A stretch of 64,000 bases of DNA, from assembly GCF_026625125.1 (NCBI RefSeq), contig NZ_CP113097.1, forward strand, positions 3,596,001-3,660,000, in the 5' to 3' direction. Below are positions 26,405 through 36,266 of the stretch, one piece after another. Under the pieces are notes generated by a model that searched no databases, was not told the DNA's origin, and saw nothing but the letters and a program-made list of their open reading frames with translations. The stretch's first letter is position 1, and each line of letters begins with the position of its first letter. This stretch comes from Pseudomonas putida (GTDB lineage: Bacteria; Pseudomonadota; Gammaproteobacteria; Pseudomonadales; Pseudomonadaceae). The translations under genes were made by a program, and so were the position numbers.

Positions 26405-26893
26405 ATGTCCCGTACCTGGCTTGTCGCCAACGCCGTAGGGTTGCAGGCTGGCTGGTGGGTGTGTGTACTCGGCGCCCACACGCCCTGGTTGCTTGCGCTG
26501 GTACCGTTGGGCCTGGCGCTGCACTTGGGTTATTGCCATGAGCGCCGGGCAGAAGCGCGTGCGCTGCTGGCGGTAGGGTTTGCAGGTTGCCTGCTGGACA
26601 GCATCTTGGGGGCGCTGGGGGTATTCGCGTTTGCCCAGTGGCCCCTGCCCGGCTGGCTGGCCCTGATGTGGCTGGTATTGGCCAGCGGTTTACGCCACAG
26701 CCTGGCTTGGGCTACCCACCCACTATGGCTCGGGGCGCTGCTGGGACTGTTCGGTGGGCCGTTGGCCTACCTGGCCGGGGCGCGGCTGGCCGGTGTGGAA
26801 CTGCCGATGGGGCCCATGCCTACCGCCCTGCTGCTGGCAGCGGTCTGGGCGGTGGCATTTCCGTTGATGCTACGCCTGGCAAGAGCAACCTGA
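26405..26893 (+). CDS. DUF2878 family membrane protein
   Basis: The 162-residue protein has about five hydrophobic segments (WLVANAVGLQAGWWVCVL, then GCLLDSILGALGVF and ASGLRHSL) and matches the DUF2878 pattern. It starts 2 nt after the CFA-like stop, so it closes the operon. It is an inner-membrane protein of unknown role that travels with CFA-like and DUF1365 genes. It converges on the DUF3833 gene with a 1-nt gap, leaving no room for a conventional terminator. Confidence 0.85.
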   Translation: MSRTWLVANAVGLQAGWWVCVLGAHTPWLLALVPLGLALHLGYCHERRAEARALLAVGFAGCLLDSILGALGVFAFAQWPLPGWLALMWLVLASGLRHSLAWATHPLWLGALLGLFGGPLAYLAGARLAGVELPMGPMPTALLLAAVWAVAFPLMLRLARAT

Positions 26894-26894
26894 G

Positions 26895-27431
26895 TCACGG
26901 CACAGCCGTTGGCAGGCGGCGGAAGAACAAGGTGATCTGCCCAACCTCCACACCCAGCTTGCGCATGCTCGAGCGGTTGATCAGGGTGTCCTCATCCATC
27001 AGGTACATCCAGTCATCGATGTCCATTTCCCAATGCCGGCCGTCGACCGGCAGGTCCAGGCGGTAGCGCCAGTGCAAAGCATTGCCCGCAACCTCGCCGC
27101 GGGCTTCGCCGATCACATCGCCCGCACGCCCGCGCCAGCGCCCGGGGCCGTCCGGGGTCAGGGTCCAGGTGCGTTGCTGACGCGTACCGTCGCTGTACAC
27201 GAAGTGCTCGTCAAGAATCAGCCGGTCCCCTTCGCGGCGGCTGTCGATGCGCACATCGAAGCGTTTGACCACCTCCCCCGAGCGATTCTGGAAAATGCCC
27301 CAAGCCTGCACCGGCACGGAAAAGAATGTGACCAGGTCCAGCGCGGGTTTTTCACGGGCGTAATGGTCGACTTCGACATTGCCGCAGCTGGCCAGCAGCA
27401 GGCAGCCGACCAGTAGCAAGATTCTTCGCAT
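26895..27431 (-). CDS. DUF3833 family lipoprotein
   Basis: The 178-residue precursor has a lipobox (LLLASC, Cys near residue 16) and matches DUF3833 (KRFDVRIDSRREGDRLILDE, DDWMYLMDEDTLINRS). It is an outer-membrane or periplasmic lipoprotein with a lipocalin-like beta pattern. ATG 27431 follows GGAG by seven bases and directly follows the upstream stop. DUF3833 genes are consistent neighbours of CFA-like clusters, so it may bind or shuttle modified lipids; this is inference. Confidence 0.85.
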   Translation of the reverse strand: MRRILLLVGCLLLASCGNVEVDHYAREKPALDLVTFFSVPVQAWGIFQNRSGEVVKRFDVRIDSRREGDRLILDEHFVYSDGTRQQRTWTLTPDGPGRWRGRAGDVIGEARGEVAGNALHWRYRLDLPVDGRHWEMDIDDWMYLMDEDTLINRSSMRKLGVEVGQITLFFRRLPTAVP

Positions 27432-27433
27432 GT

Positions 27434-27988
27434 TCAATCTCCTGGTTCATTACCGGCCAGGCCGAGCAGGCGCTGGCGCAGTTGGGGGTCACGGGCACGC
27501 GGGTCCAGCCAGATACCAAAAAATGCCCGGGCGAATGCCGGGTCGGCGATTTCGCGACGCAGTTGGCCATCGACATAGAACCGACTGCCCTGCCCCGGCA
27601 GGTACACCCCGGTGATGCGCGTGCCTGGGCGCACATCGACGAACGCCCCGTTCATCGCCTGTGCCCAACGCTCAAGCGTGGCCTCGGCCAGAGGACGGTC
27701 GCTGAGGCGACGCATTTCATCGAGGCTGGCCTGCACCAGCGTGTCGCGTGACAGCTCCCGGTGGTAGCGAAGCTCCAGGGCAAACGGCTCATTCCAACCC
27801 TGCGGTGAGCCGGCGCTCCACAAACGGGCGGTATAGACACGCAGGCCGAACCAGGTGAACTCACCGCTGCCCACGGTGCGTGCGTCCGGCACCGCTGGCC
27901 GCCAGTCCGCCACGGCGGGTGGCAAGGCGGTAAGCGCCACGGTAAGCACGAACAGATTCAGGGCTGAGATAGAGCTGCGCATGGCCAT
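27434..27988 (-). CDS. Chalcone-isomerase-like exported protein
   Basis: The 184-residue precursor has a signal peptide (cleavage near AVADW) and the chalcone isomerase-like fold found in bacteria (SGEFTWFGLRVYTARLWS, then SRDTLVQASLDEMRRL, ending in FFGIWLDPRARDPQLRQRLLG). Members of this fold include fatty-acid-binding proteins, consistent with its lipid-modification neighbours. The start is ATG 27988 or 27982. It heads a two-gene operon with DUF3833 behind a LitR-type operator 28 bp upstream. Confidence 0.85.
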   Translation of the reverse strand: MAMRSSISALNLFVLTVALTALPPAVADWRPAVPDARTVGSGEFTWFGLRVYTARLWSAGSPQGWNEPFALELRYHRELSRDTLVQASLDEMRRLSDRPLAEATLERWAQAMNGAFVDVRPGTRITGVYLPGQGSRFYVDGQLRREIADPAFARAFFGIWLDPRARDPQLRQRLLGLAGNEPGD

Positions 27989-28015
27989 ACGTTGAAGACC
28001 GTGATACCTAAATAT

Positions 28016-28039
28016 TGTACAAGTATATTTTCATGTACA
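28016..28039. promoter_or_regulatory. LitR/PplR operator 3, TGTACA-N12-TGTACA
   Basis: A perfect match to the same motif as operators 1 and 2, starting 28 bp before the chalcone-isomerase-like gene on the minus strand. It ties that operon to the light-responsive regulon. It also lies 212 bp upstream of the divergent MFS gene. Confidence 0.78.
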
Positions 28040-28092
28040 ACTTTATGTAGAGATATCGGTTGTTTCACGCAAAATAATGACGGACGGCGACT

Positions 28093-28107
28093 GTTCGGTT
28101 ATCGAAC
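28093..28107. promoter_or_regulatory. Inverted repeat GTTCG-N5-CGAAC upstream of the MFS gene
   Basis: A perfect 5-bp inverted repeat with 5-nt spacing lies about 145 bp before ATG 28251. It may be an operator for the MFS gene, but no dedicated regulator adjoins it. Confidence 0.3.
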
Positions 28108-28250
28108 GCTAGAGCATTCTCTGGCATTGACGGCCCTTGTTTCACTGCTCACCATGCCCGGCCTTGCGAGTGCTCCCTGCCTTGAGCCAAACCCGCGGGC
28201 TAGAAGCATCCAGCAACTCATTACAATTTCAAGAAACAGGTACATCGGCC

Positions 28251-29549
28251 ATGCCTCCTATTCCCCCTGCTTCCATGGGCAGCAAGATTCGCGACGCCTT
28301 CGCTGTCGGCAAGACGCGCTGGGGCATGCTTGCCCTGGTGTTCTTCGCCACCACACTCAATTACATCGACCGCGCCGCCCTCGGCATCATGCAGCCCATG
28401 CTGGCCAAGGACATGAGCTGGACGGCGATGGACTACGCCAACATCAACTTCTGGTTCCAGGTGGGTTACGCCATCGGCTTCCTGCTGCAGGGCCGGTTGA
28501 TCGACAACATCGGCGTAAAACGCGCATTCTTCATGGCGGTACTGCTCTGGAGCCTGGCCACCGGGGCCCACGGCTTGGCCACATCGGCCGCAGGCTTCAT
28601 GGTCTGCCGCTTCATCCTCGGCCTGACCGAGGCCGCCAACTACCCAGCCTGTGTGAAGACCACCCGGCTGTGGTTCCCCGCAGGTGAAAGAGCCATCGCC
28701 ACCGGGCTGTTCAACGCCGGTACCAACGTTGGCGCGATGGTCACCCCGGCGCTGCTGCCAGTGATCCTGGCTGCCTGGGGCTGGCAGGCGGCCTTTATCG
28801 CCATGGGCTGCCTGGGGCTGGTCTGGGTGGTGTTCTGGGGCTTGAAATACTTCAACCCCGAAGAGCACCCCACCGTGCGCCAGAGCGAGCTGGAGTACAT
28901 TCAGCGCGAGGCCGAGCCTGAGGCGGTACGTGTGCCCTTCAGCCTTATCATGCGCATGCGCGGTACCTGGGCCTTCGCCGTGGCGTTCGCGATCACCGCA
29001 CCGGTGTTCTGGTTCTACCTGTACTGGCTGCCACCTTTTCTCAACCAGCAGTACAACCTGGGCATCAGCGTGACCCAGATGGGCATCCCGCTGATCCTGA
29101 TCTGGCTAACGGCCGACTTCGGCAGCATTGGCGGCGGCATCCTTTCGTCCTGGCTCATAGGCCGTGGCGTACGCGCCATACGGGCCCGCCTGATATCGAT
29201 GCTGATCTTCGCCTGCACCATGATCAGCGTGACCTTCGCCGCCAACGCCAGTGGCCTGTGGGTAGCGGTGCTCGCCATTGCCGTGGCGGTCGGCGCGCAC
29301 CAGGCCTGGACGGCGAACATATGGAGCCTGCTGATGGATTACACGCCCAAGCACCTGATAAGCACGGTGTTCGGCTTTGGCAGCATGTGTGCGGCCATCG
29401 GCGGCATGTTCATGACGCAGATCGTCGGCACGGTGCTGACGGTTACCAATAACAACTACGCCGTGCTGTTCACCATGATCCCGGCGATGTACTTCATTGC
29501 ACTGGTGTGGTTGTACTTCATGGCACCGCGCAAGGTGGAAGCGGCGTAA
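28251..29549 (+). CDS. MFS transporter of the hexuronate/sugar-acid (ACS) type
   Basis: The 432-residue protein has about twelve membrane segments. Its opening (WGMLALVFFATTLNYIDRAALGIMQPML) is the ACS-family signature of ExuT, GudP and phthalate or glucarate carriers, and RFILGLTEAANYPACVKTTRLWFP is also typical. It would import a sugar acid or aromatic acid with protons. ATG 28251 was chosen because homologues begin at MPPIP-like leaders and a further upstream frame adds a non-conserved stretch. No catabolic gene adjoins it, so the substrate remains open. Confidence 0.85.
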   Translation: MPPIPPASMGSKIRDAFAVGKTRWGMLALVFFATTLNYIDRAALGIMQPMLAKDMSWTAMDYANINFWFQVGYAIGFLLQGRLIDNIGVKRAFFMAVLLWSLATGAHGLATSAAGFMVCRFILGLTEAANYPACVKTTRLWFPAGERAIATGLFNAGTNVGAMVTPALLPVILAAWGWQAAFIAMGCLGLVWVVFWGLKYFNPEEHPTVRQSELEYIQREAEPEAVRVPFSLIMRMRGTWAFAVAFAITAPVFWFYLYWLPPFLNQQYNLGISVTQMGIPLILIWLTADFGSIGGGILSSWLIGRGVRAIRARLISMLIFACTMISVTFAANASGLWVAVLAIAVAVGAHQAWTANIWSLLMDYTPKHLISTVFGFGSMCAAIGGMFMTQIVGTVLTVTNNNYAVLFTMIPAMYFIALVWLYFMAPRKVEAA

Positions 29550-29566
29550 GGGGCAGTTGCGTTCTT

Positions 29567-29645
29567 CCGGCAGGGCCTGCCGGCAGAGACCGTCAGTCAG
29601 GCGACTGGGGGCCGGGCTGCCGGCGAATGGGGCGCCTCGCGCCCC
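29567..29645. other. Two GC-rich hairpins in the convergent gap between the MFS and TerC genes
   Basis: CCGGCAGG-G-CCTGCCGG at 29567-29583 and GGGGCGC-CTC-GCGCCCC at 29629-29645 are perfect inverted repeats in the 105-nt gap. Neither has a U-run. They may act as a weak bidirectional terminator or be relics of REP elements. Confidence 0.45.
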
Positions 29646-29654
29646 CGCCTTGAA

Positions 29655-30407
29655 TCAGCCTTCGGTCGCTTCACGCTTCATGCGTGCGCGGCGGGCCAGG
29701 ATGTTGAGCACTTCGATCGCCGTCGAGAAGGCCATTGCCGCATACACATACCCTTTGGGCACATGGGCACCGAAACCTTCAGCGATCAAGGTCATGCCGA
29801 TCATGATCAGGAAGCCCAAGGCCAGCATGACTACGGTCGGGTTGTCGTTGATGAAGTTCGCCAACGGGTCAGCGGCCACCATCATCACGATCACGGCAGT
29901 GACCACGGCAATGATCATGATCGGCAGGTGCTCGGTCATGCCCACAGCGGTGATGATGCTGTCAACCGAGAACACGATGTCCAGCAACAGGATCTGGAAG
30001 ATCGCGGCAGCGAAGCCCAGGGTGACTGTGGAGGACACCTTGGCTTCTTCCTTGGCGCCGTGCGGGTCGACGTTCTCATGGATTTCCTTGGTCGCTTTCC
30101 ACAGCAGGAACAGGCCACCGGCAATCAGGATCACGTCCTTCCAGGAGAAGGCATTACCGAACACTTCGAACACCGGGTCGGTCAACTGAACGATCCACGC
30201 CACCGTGCTGAGCAGCGCCAAGCGCATGATCAAGGCCATGCTGATACCGATCCGGCGTGCCTTGGAGCGGTATTCGACCGGCAACTTGTTGGTCAGGATC
30301 GAGATGAAGATCAGGTTATCGATGCCCAGTACCACTTCCATGGCCACCAGCGTGGCAAGTGCTATCCAGGCGGTGGGGCTTGCGGCGAGTTCCAGCAAAT
30401 ATTCCAT
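29655..30407 (-). CDS. TerC/YkoY-family integral membrane protein
   Basis: The 250-residue protein has seven or so membrane helices and the acidic TerC motifs ([21 protein letters not shown] near the start and [21 protein letters not shown] in the middle). The conserved Asp residues in these motifs are thought to bind metal. TerC-family proteins export manganese or load it onto exported enzymes; tellurite resistance itself needs other ter genes that are absent here. It appears to be monocistronic, followed by convergent MFS. Confidence 0.88.
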   Translation of the reverse strand: MEYLLELAASPTAWIALATLVAMEVVLGIDNLIFISILTNKLPVEYRSKARRIGISMALIMRLALLSTVAWIVQLTDPVFEVFGNAFSWKDVILIAGGLFLLWKATKEIHENVDPHGAKEEAKVSSTVTLGFAAAIFQILLLDIVFSVDSIITAVGMTEHLPIMIIAVVTAVIVMMVAADPLANFINDNPTVVMLALGFLIMIGMTLIAEGFGAHVPKGYVYAAMAFSTAIEVLNILARRARMKREATEG

Positions 30408-30432
30408 TTTTCAGTCCTGCAACGTTTCTGGG

Positions 30433-30672
30433 TCAGATGTCCTGGGTTTTGTCTTGCTGGTCAGCGTCCTTGGGCTTCTGCCCTTCGGTGCCGATAGCGT
30501 CGCTCAGCGCCTGCTGCGCCGCTTCGTTGGTGTCATCGATGGCCTGCTTGGCCGACTTGGCGGCCTGGTCGAGCATCTGCTGGGCAGATTTCTCGGCCTG
30601 ATCGCAGCCTGCCAGGCTCATCAGTGCCAAGGCTAGCACCAAGGGTGTGCCAATGGATTTGAATTGCAGCAT
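30433..30672 (-). CDS. Small lipoprotein with heptad-like Ala/Gln/Lys repeats
   Basis: The 79-residue precursor has a signal sequence ending in a lipobox (LMSLAGC, Cys at about residue 22). The mature part, rich in Ala, Gln, Lys and Asp (SAQQMLDQAAKSAKQAID), should form an amphipathic helix or coiled coil. ATG 30672 is preferred to an earlier in-frame start because it gives a proper signal peptide. It precedes terC on the same strand by 25 nt, so they may be co-transcribed. Function unknown. Confidence 0.75.
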   Translation of the reverse strand: MLQFKSIGTPLVLALALMSLAGCDQAEKSAQQMLDQAAKSAKQAIDDTNEAAQQALSDAIGTEGQKPKDADQQDKTQDI

Positions 30673-30806
30673 GGGGTCCTCGCTTGTCGATATACCGGCG
30701 GCGCGCAATACGCCTGATGGCGTCGAATTCTAAAGATGACGATACATCAGGAAAATTCGTATTTTCACCGGGTATACTTCGGTTTTAACGAATCGGGAAT
30801 CCAGTG

Positions 30807-31700
30807 ATGCTCAACTATCGACAGCTTCACTATTTCTGGGCCGTGGCCAAGACCGGCAGCATCGCCCGCGCCAGTGAGCAACTGAACCTGACCCCGCAGA
30901 CCATCAGCGGTCAGATCAGCCTGTTCGAGCAAACCTACGGCCTTGAACTGTTCCAGCGGGTTGGGCGGCAGCTGGAACTGACCGAAACCGGTCGCCAGAC
31001 CTTGGTCTACGCCGAACAGATGTTCCAGATCGGCAGTGAGCTGGAGGCCATGTTGCGAGCGGGCCCGCAGGAGCAGATCCTGTTCCGCGTGGGGGTGGCG
31101 GACGTGGTACCCAAGTCCATCGTCTATCGCCTGCTCGCGCCCACCATGGAGCTGGACGACGTGCTGCGCATCAACTGCCGTGAGGACAAACTCGAACGTT
31201 TGCTGGCCGACCTGGCGATCCAGCGCCTGGACCTGGTGATCTCTGACAGCCCGATGCCCAGCCACCTGGATATCAAGGGTTACAGCCAGAAGCTCGGGGA
31301 GTGCGGCTTGAGCTTCTTCGCTACCAAAGCGTTGGCCCAACGCCACGCTGGGGTCTTTCCTGGCTGCCTGCACGATGCACCCTTGCTGATCCCGGGCCAG
31401 GAGACGGTGGTGCGCAGCCGGCTGCTGCGCTGGCTTGGCGAGCAGCAGGTGCAGCCGCGGATAATCGGCGAATTCGACGACAGCGCCTTGATGCAGGCAT
31501 TCGGCCAGTCCGGCAGCGGTATCTTCGTGGCGCCCAGTGTGATTGCCGAGGAAGTGTGCCGCCAATACGGGGTGGAACTGATCGGGCAGACCGAGGCGGT
31601 GCACGAGTCGTTCTACGCTATTTCAGTCGAGCGCAAGGTCAAGCACCCAGGGATCGTGGCCATCACCGAGGGGGCGCGCCGGGAGTTGTTCAATTGGTGA
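30807..31700 (+). CDS. nhaR: LysR-family regulator, NhaR type
   Basis: The 297-residue protein opens with the NhaR-specific sequence [20 protein letters not shown] and [17 protein letters not shown], then a LysR effector domain. NhaR responds to sodium and activates Na+/H+ antiporter and other genes in enterobacteria. In pseudomonads this protein lies apart from nhaA; here it precedes the sodium-driven serine/threonine transporter gene by 79 nt, so SstT may be a target. ATG 30807 is preferred to the overlapping GTG 30804. Confidence 0.82.
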   Translation: MLNYRQLHYFWAVAKTGSIARASEQLNLTPQTISGQISLFEQTYGLELFQRVGRQLELTETGRQTLVYAEQMFQIGSELEAMLRAGPQEQILFRVGVADVVPKSIVYRLLAPTMELDDVLRINCREDKLERLLADLAIQRLDLVISDSPMPSHLDIKGYSQKLGECGLSFFATKALAQRHAGVFPGCLHDAPLLIPGQETVVRSRLLRWLGEQQVQPRIIGEFDDSALMQAFGQSGSGIFVAPSVIAEEVCRQYGVELIGQTEAVHESFYAISVERKVKHPGIVAITEGARRELFNW

Positions 31701-31779
31701 GCGCGAAGAGGCCGGGACGCCCCCTGCCAAGGTCTATGGTAAAGTCACGCCCTTTCAAAATACCGAGATAGCGCAGCAC

Positions 31780-32991
31780 ATGTCCCCCTTCCTCCGCGTC
31801 CTGAACCGCACCAGCCTGGTGACCCAGATCGTCATCGGCCTGATTGCCGGTATTGTCCTGGCCTTGCTTGCGCCAGCCATCGCCCTCGACCTGGGCTTTC
31901 TCGGCAAGGTGTTCGTCAGCGCCCTGAAAGCAGTCGCACCGGTGCTGGTGTTCATTCTGGTGATGGCCTCGATCGCCAACCATCGCCACGGCCAGGAAAC
32001 CCACATCCGCCCGATTCTCTGGCTGTACCTGCTGGGCACCTTCTCCGCTGCCGTGGTGGCCGTTGTCGCCAGCATGCTGTTCCCTTCGCAGCTTGCCCTG
32101 AGTGCCGGCGATGTCACCCTGAGCGCGCCTGGCGGCATTGGTGAAGTGCTGCAAAACCTGGTACTGAGCGCCGTCGACAACCCGATCAACGCCCTGCTCA
32201 ACGCCAATTTCATTGGTGTGCTGACCTGGGCCATTGGTTTGGGCGTGGCCTTGCGTCATGCCGGCGAAACCACCCGGACAGTGGTCGAGGACCTGTCCAA
32301 CGGCGTAACCCTGATCGTGCGTGTGGTCATCCGCTTCGCCCCGCTGGGTATCTTCGGCCTGGTCAGCTCGACACTCGCCCAGTCTGGCCTGGATGCCCTG
32401 CTTGGCTACCTGCACCTCCTGGCGGTGCTGATTGGCTGCATGCTGTTCGTGGCACTGGTGATGAACCCGCTGATCGTGTTCTGGAAGATCCGCCGCAACC
32501 CTTACCCATTGACGCTGCTGTGCCTGCGCGAGAGCGGTATCACGGCGTTCTTCACCCGCAGCTCAGCGGCGAACATTCCGGTCAACCTGGCACTGTCCGA
32601 GCGCTTGGGGCTGCATGAAGACACCTATTCGGTATCGATCCCGCTGGGTGCGACCATCAACATGGCGGGCGCGGCCATCACGATCACCGTGCTGACCCTG
32701 GCAGCGGTGCACACGCTGGGCATCCCGGTCGACCTGCCTACCGCCGTGCTGCTGAGCATGGTGGCGGCGGTGTGCGCCTGTGGTGCGTCTGGCGTGGCTG
32801 GCGGTTCGTTGCTGCTGATCCCGCTGGCATGCAGCCTGTTCGGCATTCCCAGCGAGATTGCCATGCAGGTGGTGGCTGTGGGCTTCATCATTGGCGTGCT
32901 GCAGGACTCGGCCGAGACTGCACTGAATTCTTCGACCGATGTGCTGTTCACTGCGGCGGCCTGCCAGGCGCAAGAGCGCCGCAGCGCCTGA
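31780..32991 (+). CDS. sstT: Serine/threonine:Na+ symporter SstT
   Basis: The 403-residue protein belongs to the dicarboxylate/amino acid:cation symporter family in its SstT branch. It starts with [21 protein letters not shown]. The reentrant-loop and ion-binding motifs [21 protein letters not shown] and [15 protein letters not shown] (about residues 250-300) and [15 protein letters not shown] are typical. It takes up serine and threonine with sodium. It follows nhaR, whose product senses sodium. A hairpin with three U residues follows the stop. Confidence 0.92.
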   Translation: MSPFLRVLNRTSLVTQIVIGLIAGIVLALLAPAIALDLGFLGKVFVSALKAVAPVLVFILVMASIANHRHGQETHIRPILWLYLLGTFSAAVVAVVASMLFPSQLALSAGDVTLSAPGGIGEVLQNLVLSAVDNPINALLNANFIGVLTWAIGLGVALRHAGETTRTVVEDLSNGVTLIVRVVIRFAPLGIFGLVSSTLAQSGLDALLGYLHLLAVLIGCMLFVALVMNPLIVFWKIRRNPYPLTLLCLRESGITAFFTRSSAANIPVNLALSERLGLHEDTYSVSIPLGATINMAGAAITITVLTLAAVHTLGIPVDLPTAVLLSMVAAVCACGASGVAGGSLLLIPLACSLFGIPSEIAMQVVAVGFIIGVLQDSAETALNSSTDVLFTAAACQAQERRSA

Positions 32992-32999
32992 GACACGTG

Positions 33000-33019
33000 G
33001 GGCCGCATGGCGGCCCTTT
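33000..33019 (+). terminator. Likely terminator after sstT
   Basis: A perfect 7-bp GGGCCGC/GCGGCCC stem with a 3-nt loop is followed by UUU. It begins 8 nt after the sstT stop. The U-run is short, so termination may be partial. Confidence 0.6.
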
Positions 33020-33116
33020 CGCTGCAAAGCAGGCTCCCATAGCAGCCCCCAAGTGATTGCTTAAGCCAGGCGCTTTACCTACGCTAGTGGCCTTTTCCTC
33101 GCAATGAGAGTTGGCC

Positions 33117-33764
33117 ATGTCAGAACATCAAACCGCAGACGAAGGCCGCTTCAGCAGTATCGAGATCCGCATTCTCGGCGCGCTGATCGAAAAACAGGCC
33201 ACCAGCCCTGAAAGTTACCCATTGACCCTCAATGCCCTGGTGCTGGCCTGCAACCAGAAGACCAGCCGTGAGCCGGTGATGAACCTGACCCAGGGCCAGG
33301 TCGGCTTGGCGCTGCGTGCCCTGGAAGGCCAAGGCATGACCCGGCTGCAGATGGGTAGCCGCGCAGACCGTTGGGAGCAGCGGGTGGACAAGGCACTGGA
33401 GCTGGTACCGGCCCAGTTGATACTGATGGGCCTGATGTTTCTGCGTGGGCCGCAAACGCTCAACGAACTGCTGACGCGCAGCAACCGCCTGCACGACTTC
33501 GACGACACCGAGCAGATCCAGCACCAGCTCGAGCGCCTGATCTCGCGTGGTTTGGCGCTGCACCTGCCACGCCATGCCGGGCAGCGCGAAGACCGCTATA
33601 CCCATGCGCTGGGGAATCCGGCAGAAATCGAGGCGATTCTTGCGGCTCGCCAGCAGGAAGGCGGGGCGCGCAACAGTGGCGGCAATGTGTCGGAAGAAAG
33701 GATCGAAGCGCTGGAGGCACGAATTGCCGCGCTGGAGGCGCGCCTGGCCGAGCTTGAAGGCTAA
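33117..33764 (+). CDS. YceH family protein (DUF480)
   Basis: The 215-residue protein matches YceH: two winged-helix-like domains ([41 protein letters not shown]) and a C-terminal coiled-coil tail ([22 protein letters not shown], residues about 190-215). It is a conserved, probably DNA- or protein-binding protein of unknown role. ATG 33117 gives the conserved start. Confidence 0.88.
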   Translation: MSEHQTADEGRFSSIEIRILGALIEKQATSPESYPLTLNALVLACNQKTSREPVMNLTQGQVGLALRALEGQGMTRLQMGSRADRWEQRVDKALELVPAQLILMGLMFLRGPQTLNELLTRSNRLHDFDDTEQIQHQLERLISRGLALHLPRHAGQREDRYTHALGNPAEIEAILAARQQEGGARNSGGNVSEERIEALEARIAALEARLAELEG

Positions 33765-33769
33765 GCCAC

Positions 33770-33958
33770 TCAGTGTTCCGGTTCGGGGAAGTTGCGGCAG
33801 CTTTTGCGCTCGGCCATTTCCCGGTCACTGGGGCGCTGGTTGACGAACACGGTACGGCCGTCTGCGTAGATCTCCAGGTAACCCCAGTGCAGGTCCTGCT
33901 CCTGCTGCCCGGGCTGGGGTGGCACTAGCCACCAGGGTTCACGGCTGATCAGGGTCAT
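33770..33958 (-). CDS. Small hypothetical protein
   Basis: A 62-residue open frame converges on yceH with a 5-nt gap. The sequence (TLISREPWWLVPPQPGQQEQ, then GYLEIYADGRTVFVNQRPSDREM, ending PEPEH) has coherent amino acid use and no hydrophobic segment. I do not recognise a family. ATG 33958 was chosen over the in-frame TTG at 33967. Confidence 0.55.
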   Translation of the reverse strand: MTLISREPWWLVPPQPGQQEQDLHWGYLEIYADGRTVFVNQRPSDREMAERKSCRNFPEPEH

Positions 33959-34015
33959 GGCTAACAATTCCGGAGGGTGTCGGCACTAAGCATAGACACC
34001 CCCCGGTTGTCAGCG

Positions 34016-35578
34016 TTACGCCGGCGCCGAGGTGCGGATCAGGTGATCGAAGGCCGCCAACGATGCCTTGGCACCCTCGCCCACTGCAATGACGATCTGC
34101 TTGTACGGCACGGTGGTCACGTCCCCGGCAGCGAAGACACCCGGGATGCTGGTAGCACCTTTGGCATCGACAATGATCTCGCCACGCGGCGACAGCTCGA
34201 CCGTTCCCTTGAGCCAGTCGGTGTTGGGCAACAGGCCGATCTGCACGAAGATACCTTCCAGCGCCAGGTCATGCAGCTCATCGCTGGTGCGGTCCTTGTA
34301 GCGCAGGCCGGTCACCTTCTCGCCATTGCCCAGCACTTCGGTGGTCAACGCGCTGGTGATCACCTTGACGTTCGGCAGGCTATGCAGCTTACGCTGCAGC
34401 ACGGCGTCGGCACGCAGCTGGCTGTCGAACTCGATCAACGTCACCTGGGCGACGATACCTGCCAGGTCGATCGCTGCTTCCACGCCGGAGTTGCCGCCGC
34501 CGATCACCGCCACACGCTTGCCCTTGAACAACGGGCCGTCGCAGTGCGGACAGTAAGCCACGCCACGGGCGCGGTATTGCTGCTCACCCGGCACGTTCAT
34601 TTCGCGCCAGCGGGCGCCCGTGGCAAGGATCACGGTCTTGGCTTTGAGCGAGGCGCCGCCGGCAAGGCGCACTTCGTGCAGGCCACCGTCGGTGGCAGGA
34701 ATGAGCGCTTCACCGCGCTGCAGGTTCATGATGTCGACATCGTACTGCTTGACGTGCTCTTCCAGTGCAGTCGCCAGTTTCGGCCCCTCGGTTTCCTGCA
34801 CGGAAATGAAGTTCTCGATGGCCATGGTATCGAGCACCTGGCCGCCGAAACGCTCGGCAGCGACACCGGTACGGATACCCTTGCGTGCTGCGTAGATGGC
34901 GGCGGCAGCGCCGGCGGGGCCACCACCGACCACCAGCACGTCAAAAGCGTCCTTGGCGTTGATCTTCTCGGCCTGGCGGGCGCCGGAGCTGGTGTCGATC
35001 TTGCCGAGGATCTCTTCCAGGCCCATGCGGCCCTGGCCGAACACTTCACCGTTCAGGTAGATGCTGGGCACGGCCATGATCTTGCGTGACTCGACTTCGT
35101 CCTGGAACAGCGCGCCGTCAATGGCCACGTGGCGTACGTTGGGGTTGAGCACCGCCATCAGGTTCAGCGCCTGGACCACGTCGGGGCAGTTCTGGCACGA
35201 CAGCGAGAAGTAGGTCTCGAAGGTGAACTCGCCTTCCAGGGCCTGGATCTGCTCGATCACTTCGGCACTGGCCTTGGAGGGGTGGCCGCCGACTTGCAGC
35301 AGCGCCAGCACCAGGGAGGTGAATTCGTGGCCCATGGGGATGCCGGCAAAACGCAGGCTGATGTCGGCACCCGGGCGGTTGAGCGAGAACGACGGGCGAC
35401 GGGCATCGGTACCGTCCGCGCTCAAGGTAATGAGGTTCGACAGACTGGCAATTTCCACCAGCAGGTCGTGCAGTTCGCGGGACTTCGCGCCGTCGTCGAG
35501 GGATGCAACGATCTCGATCGGCTGGGTGACCCGCTCCAGGTAGGTTTTCAGTTGCGATTTAAGCGTGGCGTCCAACAT
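34016..35578 (-). CDS. ahpF: Alkyl hydroperoxide reductase subunit F (AhpF)
   Basis: The 520-residue flavoprotein regenerates AhpC using NADH. The N-terminal double thioredoxin-like domain carries CQNC (about residue 127). A FAD domain ([21 protein letters not shown]) and an NAD domain ([19 protein letters not shown]) flank the redox centre CPHCDGP, and the C-terminus shows [15 protein letters not shown]. Length is standard. ATG 35578 follows AAGGAA with an eight-base spacer. It lies downstream of ahpC on the same strand, separated from it by a terminator, so it is partly independent or expressed by read-through. Confidence 0.96.
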   Translation of the reverse strand: MLDATLKSQLKTYLERVTQPIEIVASLDDGAKSRELHDLLVEIASLSNLITLSADGTDARRPSFSLNRPGADISLRFAGIPMGHEFTSLVLALLQVGGHPSKASAEVIEQIQALEGEFTFETYFSLSCQNCPDVVQALNLMAVLNPNVRHVAIDGALFQDEVESRKIMAVPSIYLNGEVFGQGRMGLEEILGKIDTSSGARQAEKINAKDAFDVLVVGGGPAGAAAAIYAARKGIRTGVAAERFGGQVLDTMAIENFISVQETEGPKLATALEEHVKQYDVDIMNLQRGEALIPATDGGLHEVRLAGGASLKAKTVILATGARWREMNVPGEQQYRARGVAYCPHCDGPLFKGKRVAVIGGGNSGVEAAIDLAGIVAQVTLIEFDSQLRADAVLQRKLHSLPNVKVITSALTTEVLGNGEKVTGLRYKDRTSDELHDLALEGIFVQIGLLPNTDWLKGTVELSPRGEIIVDAKGATSIPGVFAAGDVTTVPYKQIVIAVGEGAKASLAAFDHLIRTSAPA

Positions 35579-35607
35579 ACGGGCGATTCCTTTTTCAATC
35601 TTCGGAT

Positions 35608-35641
35608 ACAAAAACGCCCAGGCAATAGCGCCCGGGCGTTT
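35608..35641 (-). terminator. Rho-independent terminator or attenuator between ahpC and ahpF
   Basis: On the minus strand an 8-bp AAACGCCC/GGGCGTTT stem encloses a GC-rich loop and runs into UUUUU. It lies 62 nt after the ahpC stop and 30 nt before the ahpF start, so it probably sets a higher AhpC to AhpF ratio. Confidence 0.75.
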
Positions 35642-35702
35642 GGCGGGGCAGTGAGTACTTCAGCTTTGGCGGCTGCTCACCGCCCACGACTGGCGCACGG
35701 TC

Positions 35703-36266
35703 TTAGATCTTGCCGACCAGGTCCAGGGATGGCGCGAGGGTAGCTTCGCCTTCTTTCCACTTGGCTGGGCAGACTTCGCCTGGGTGAGCGGCGATGTACT
35801 GGGCAGCCTTGACCTTGCGCAGCAGCTCGCTGGCGTCGCGGCCTACGCCACCGTCGTTGATTTCGACGATCTTGATCTGGCCTTCCGGGTTGATCACGAA
35901 GGTACCGCGATCGGCCATGCCGGCTTCTTCGATCAGCACGTCGAAGTTGCGCGAAATGACGTGGGTCGGGTCACCGATCAGCGGGTACTTGATCTTGCTG
36001 ATGGTGTCGGACGTGTCGTGCCAGGCTTTGTGGGTGAAGTGGGTGTCGGTGGACACGCCGTAGATTTCCACGCCCAGCTTCTGGAACTCGGCGTAGTTGT
36101 CAGCAAGGTCACCCAGCTCGGTCGGGCAGACGAAGGTGAAATCGGCCGGGTAGAAGAACACGACAGACCACTTGCCCTTCAGGTCGGCTTCGCTTACCTG
36201 AACGAATTCGCCGTTGTGGAAGGCGGTGGCGTTGAACGGTTTGACCTGGCTGTTGATGATTGGCAT
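35703..36266 (-). CDS. ahpC: Alkyl hydroperoxide reductase peroxidase subunit (AhpC)
   Basis: The 187-residue typical 2-Cys peroxiredoxin reduces hydrogen peroxide, organic peroxides and peroxynitrite. The peroxidatic cysteine is in [19 protein letters not shown] (Cys47 or so) and the resolving cysteine is in GEVCPAKW (about 166). AhpF encoded next re-reduces it. An OxyR-like half-pattern is visible upstream. Length and termini are standard. Confidence 0.97.
   Translation of the reverse strand: MPIINSQVKPFNATAFHNGEFVQVSEADLKGKWSVVFFYPADFTFVCPTELGDLADNYAEFQKLGVEIYGVSTDTHFTHKAWHDTSDTISKIKYPLIGDPTHVISRNFDVLIEEAGMADRGTFVINPEGQIKIVEINDGGVGRDASELLRKVKAAQYIAAHPGEVCPAKWKEGEATLAPSLDLVGKI

Noticed and set aside
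29655..30407. A tellurite-resistance operon
   Set aside because: Only a TerC-family membrane protein is present; terA, terB, terD, terE and terZ are absent, and such stand-alone proteins are linked to metal handling.
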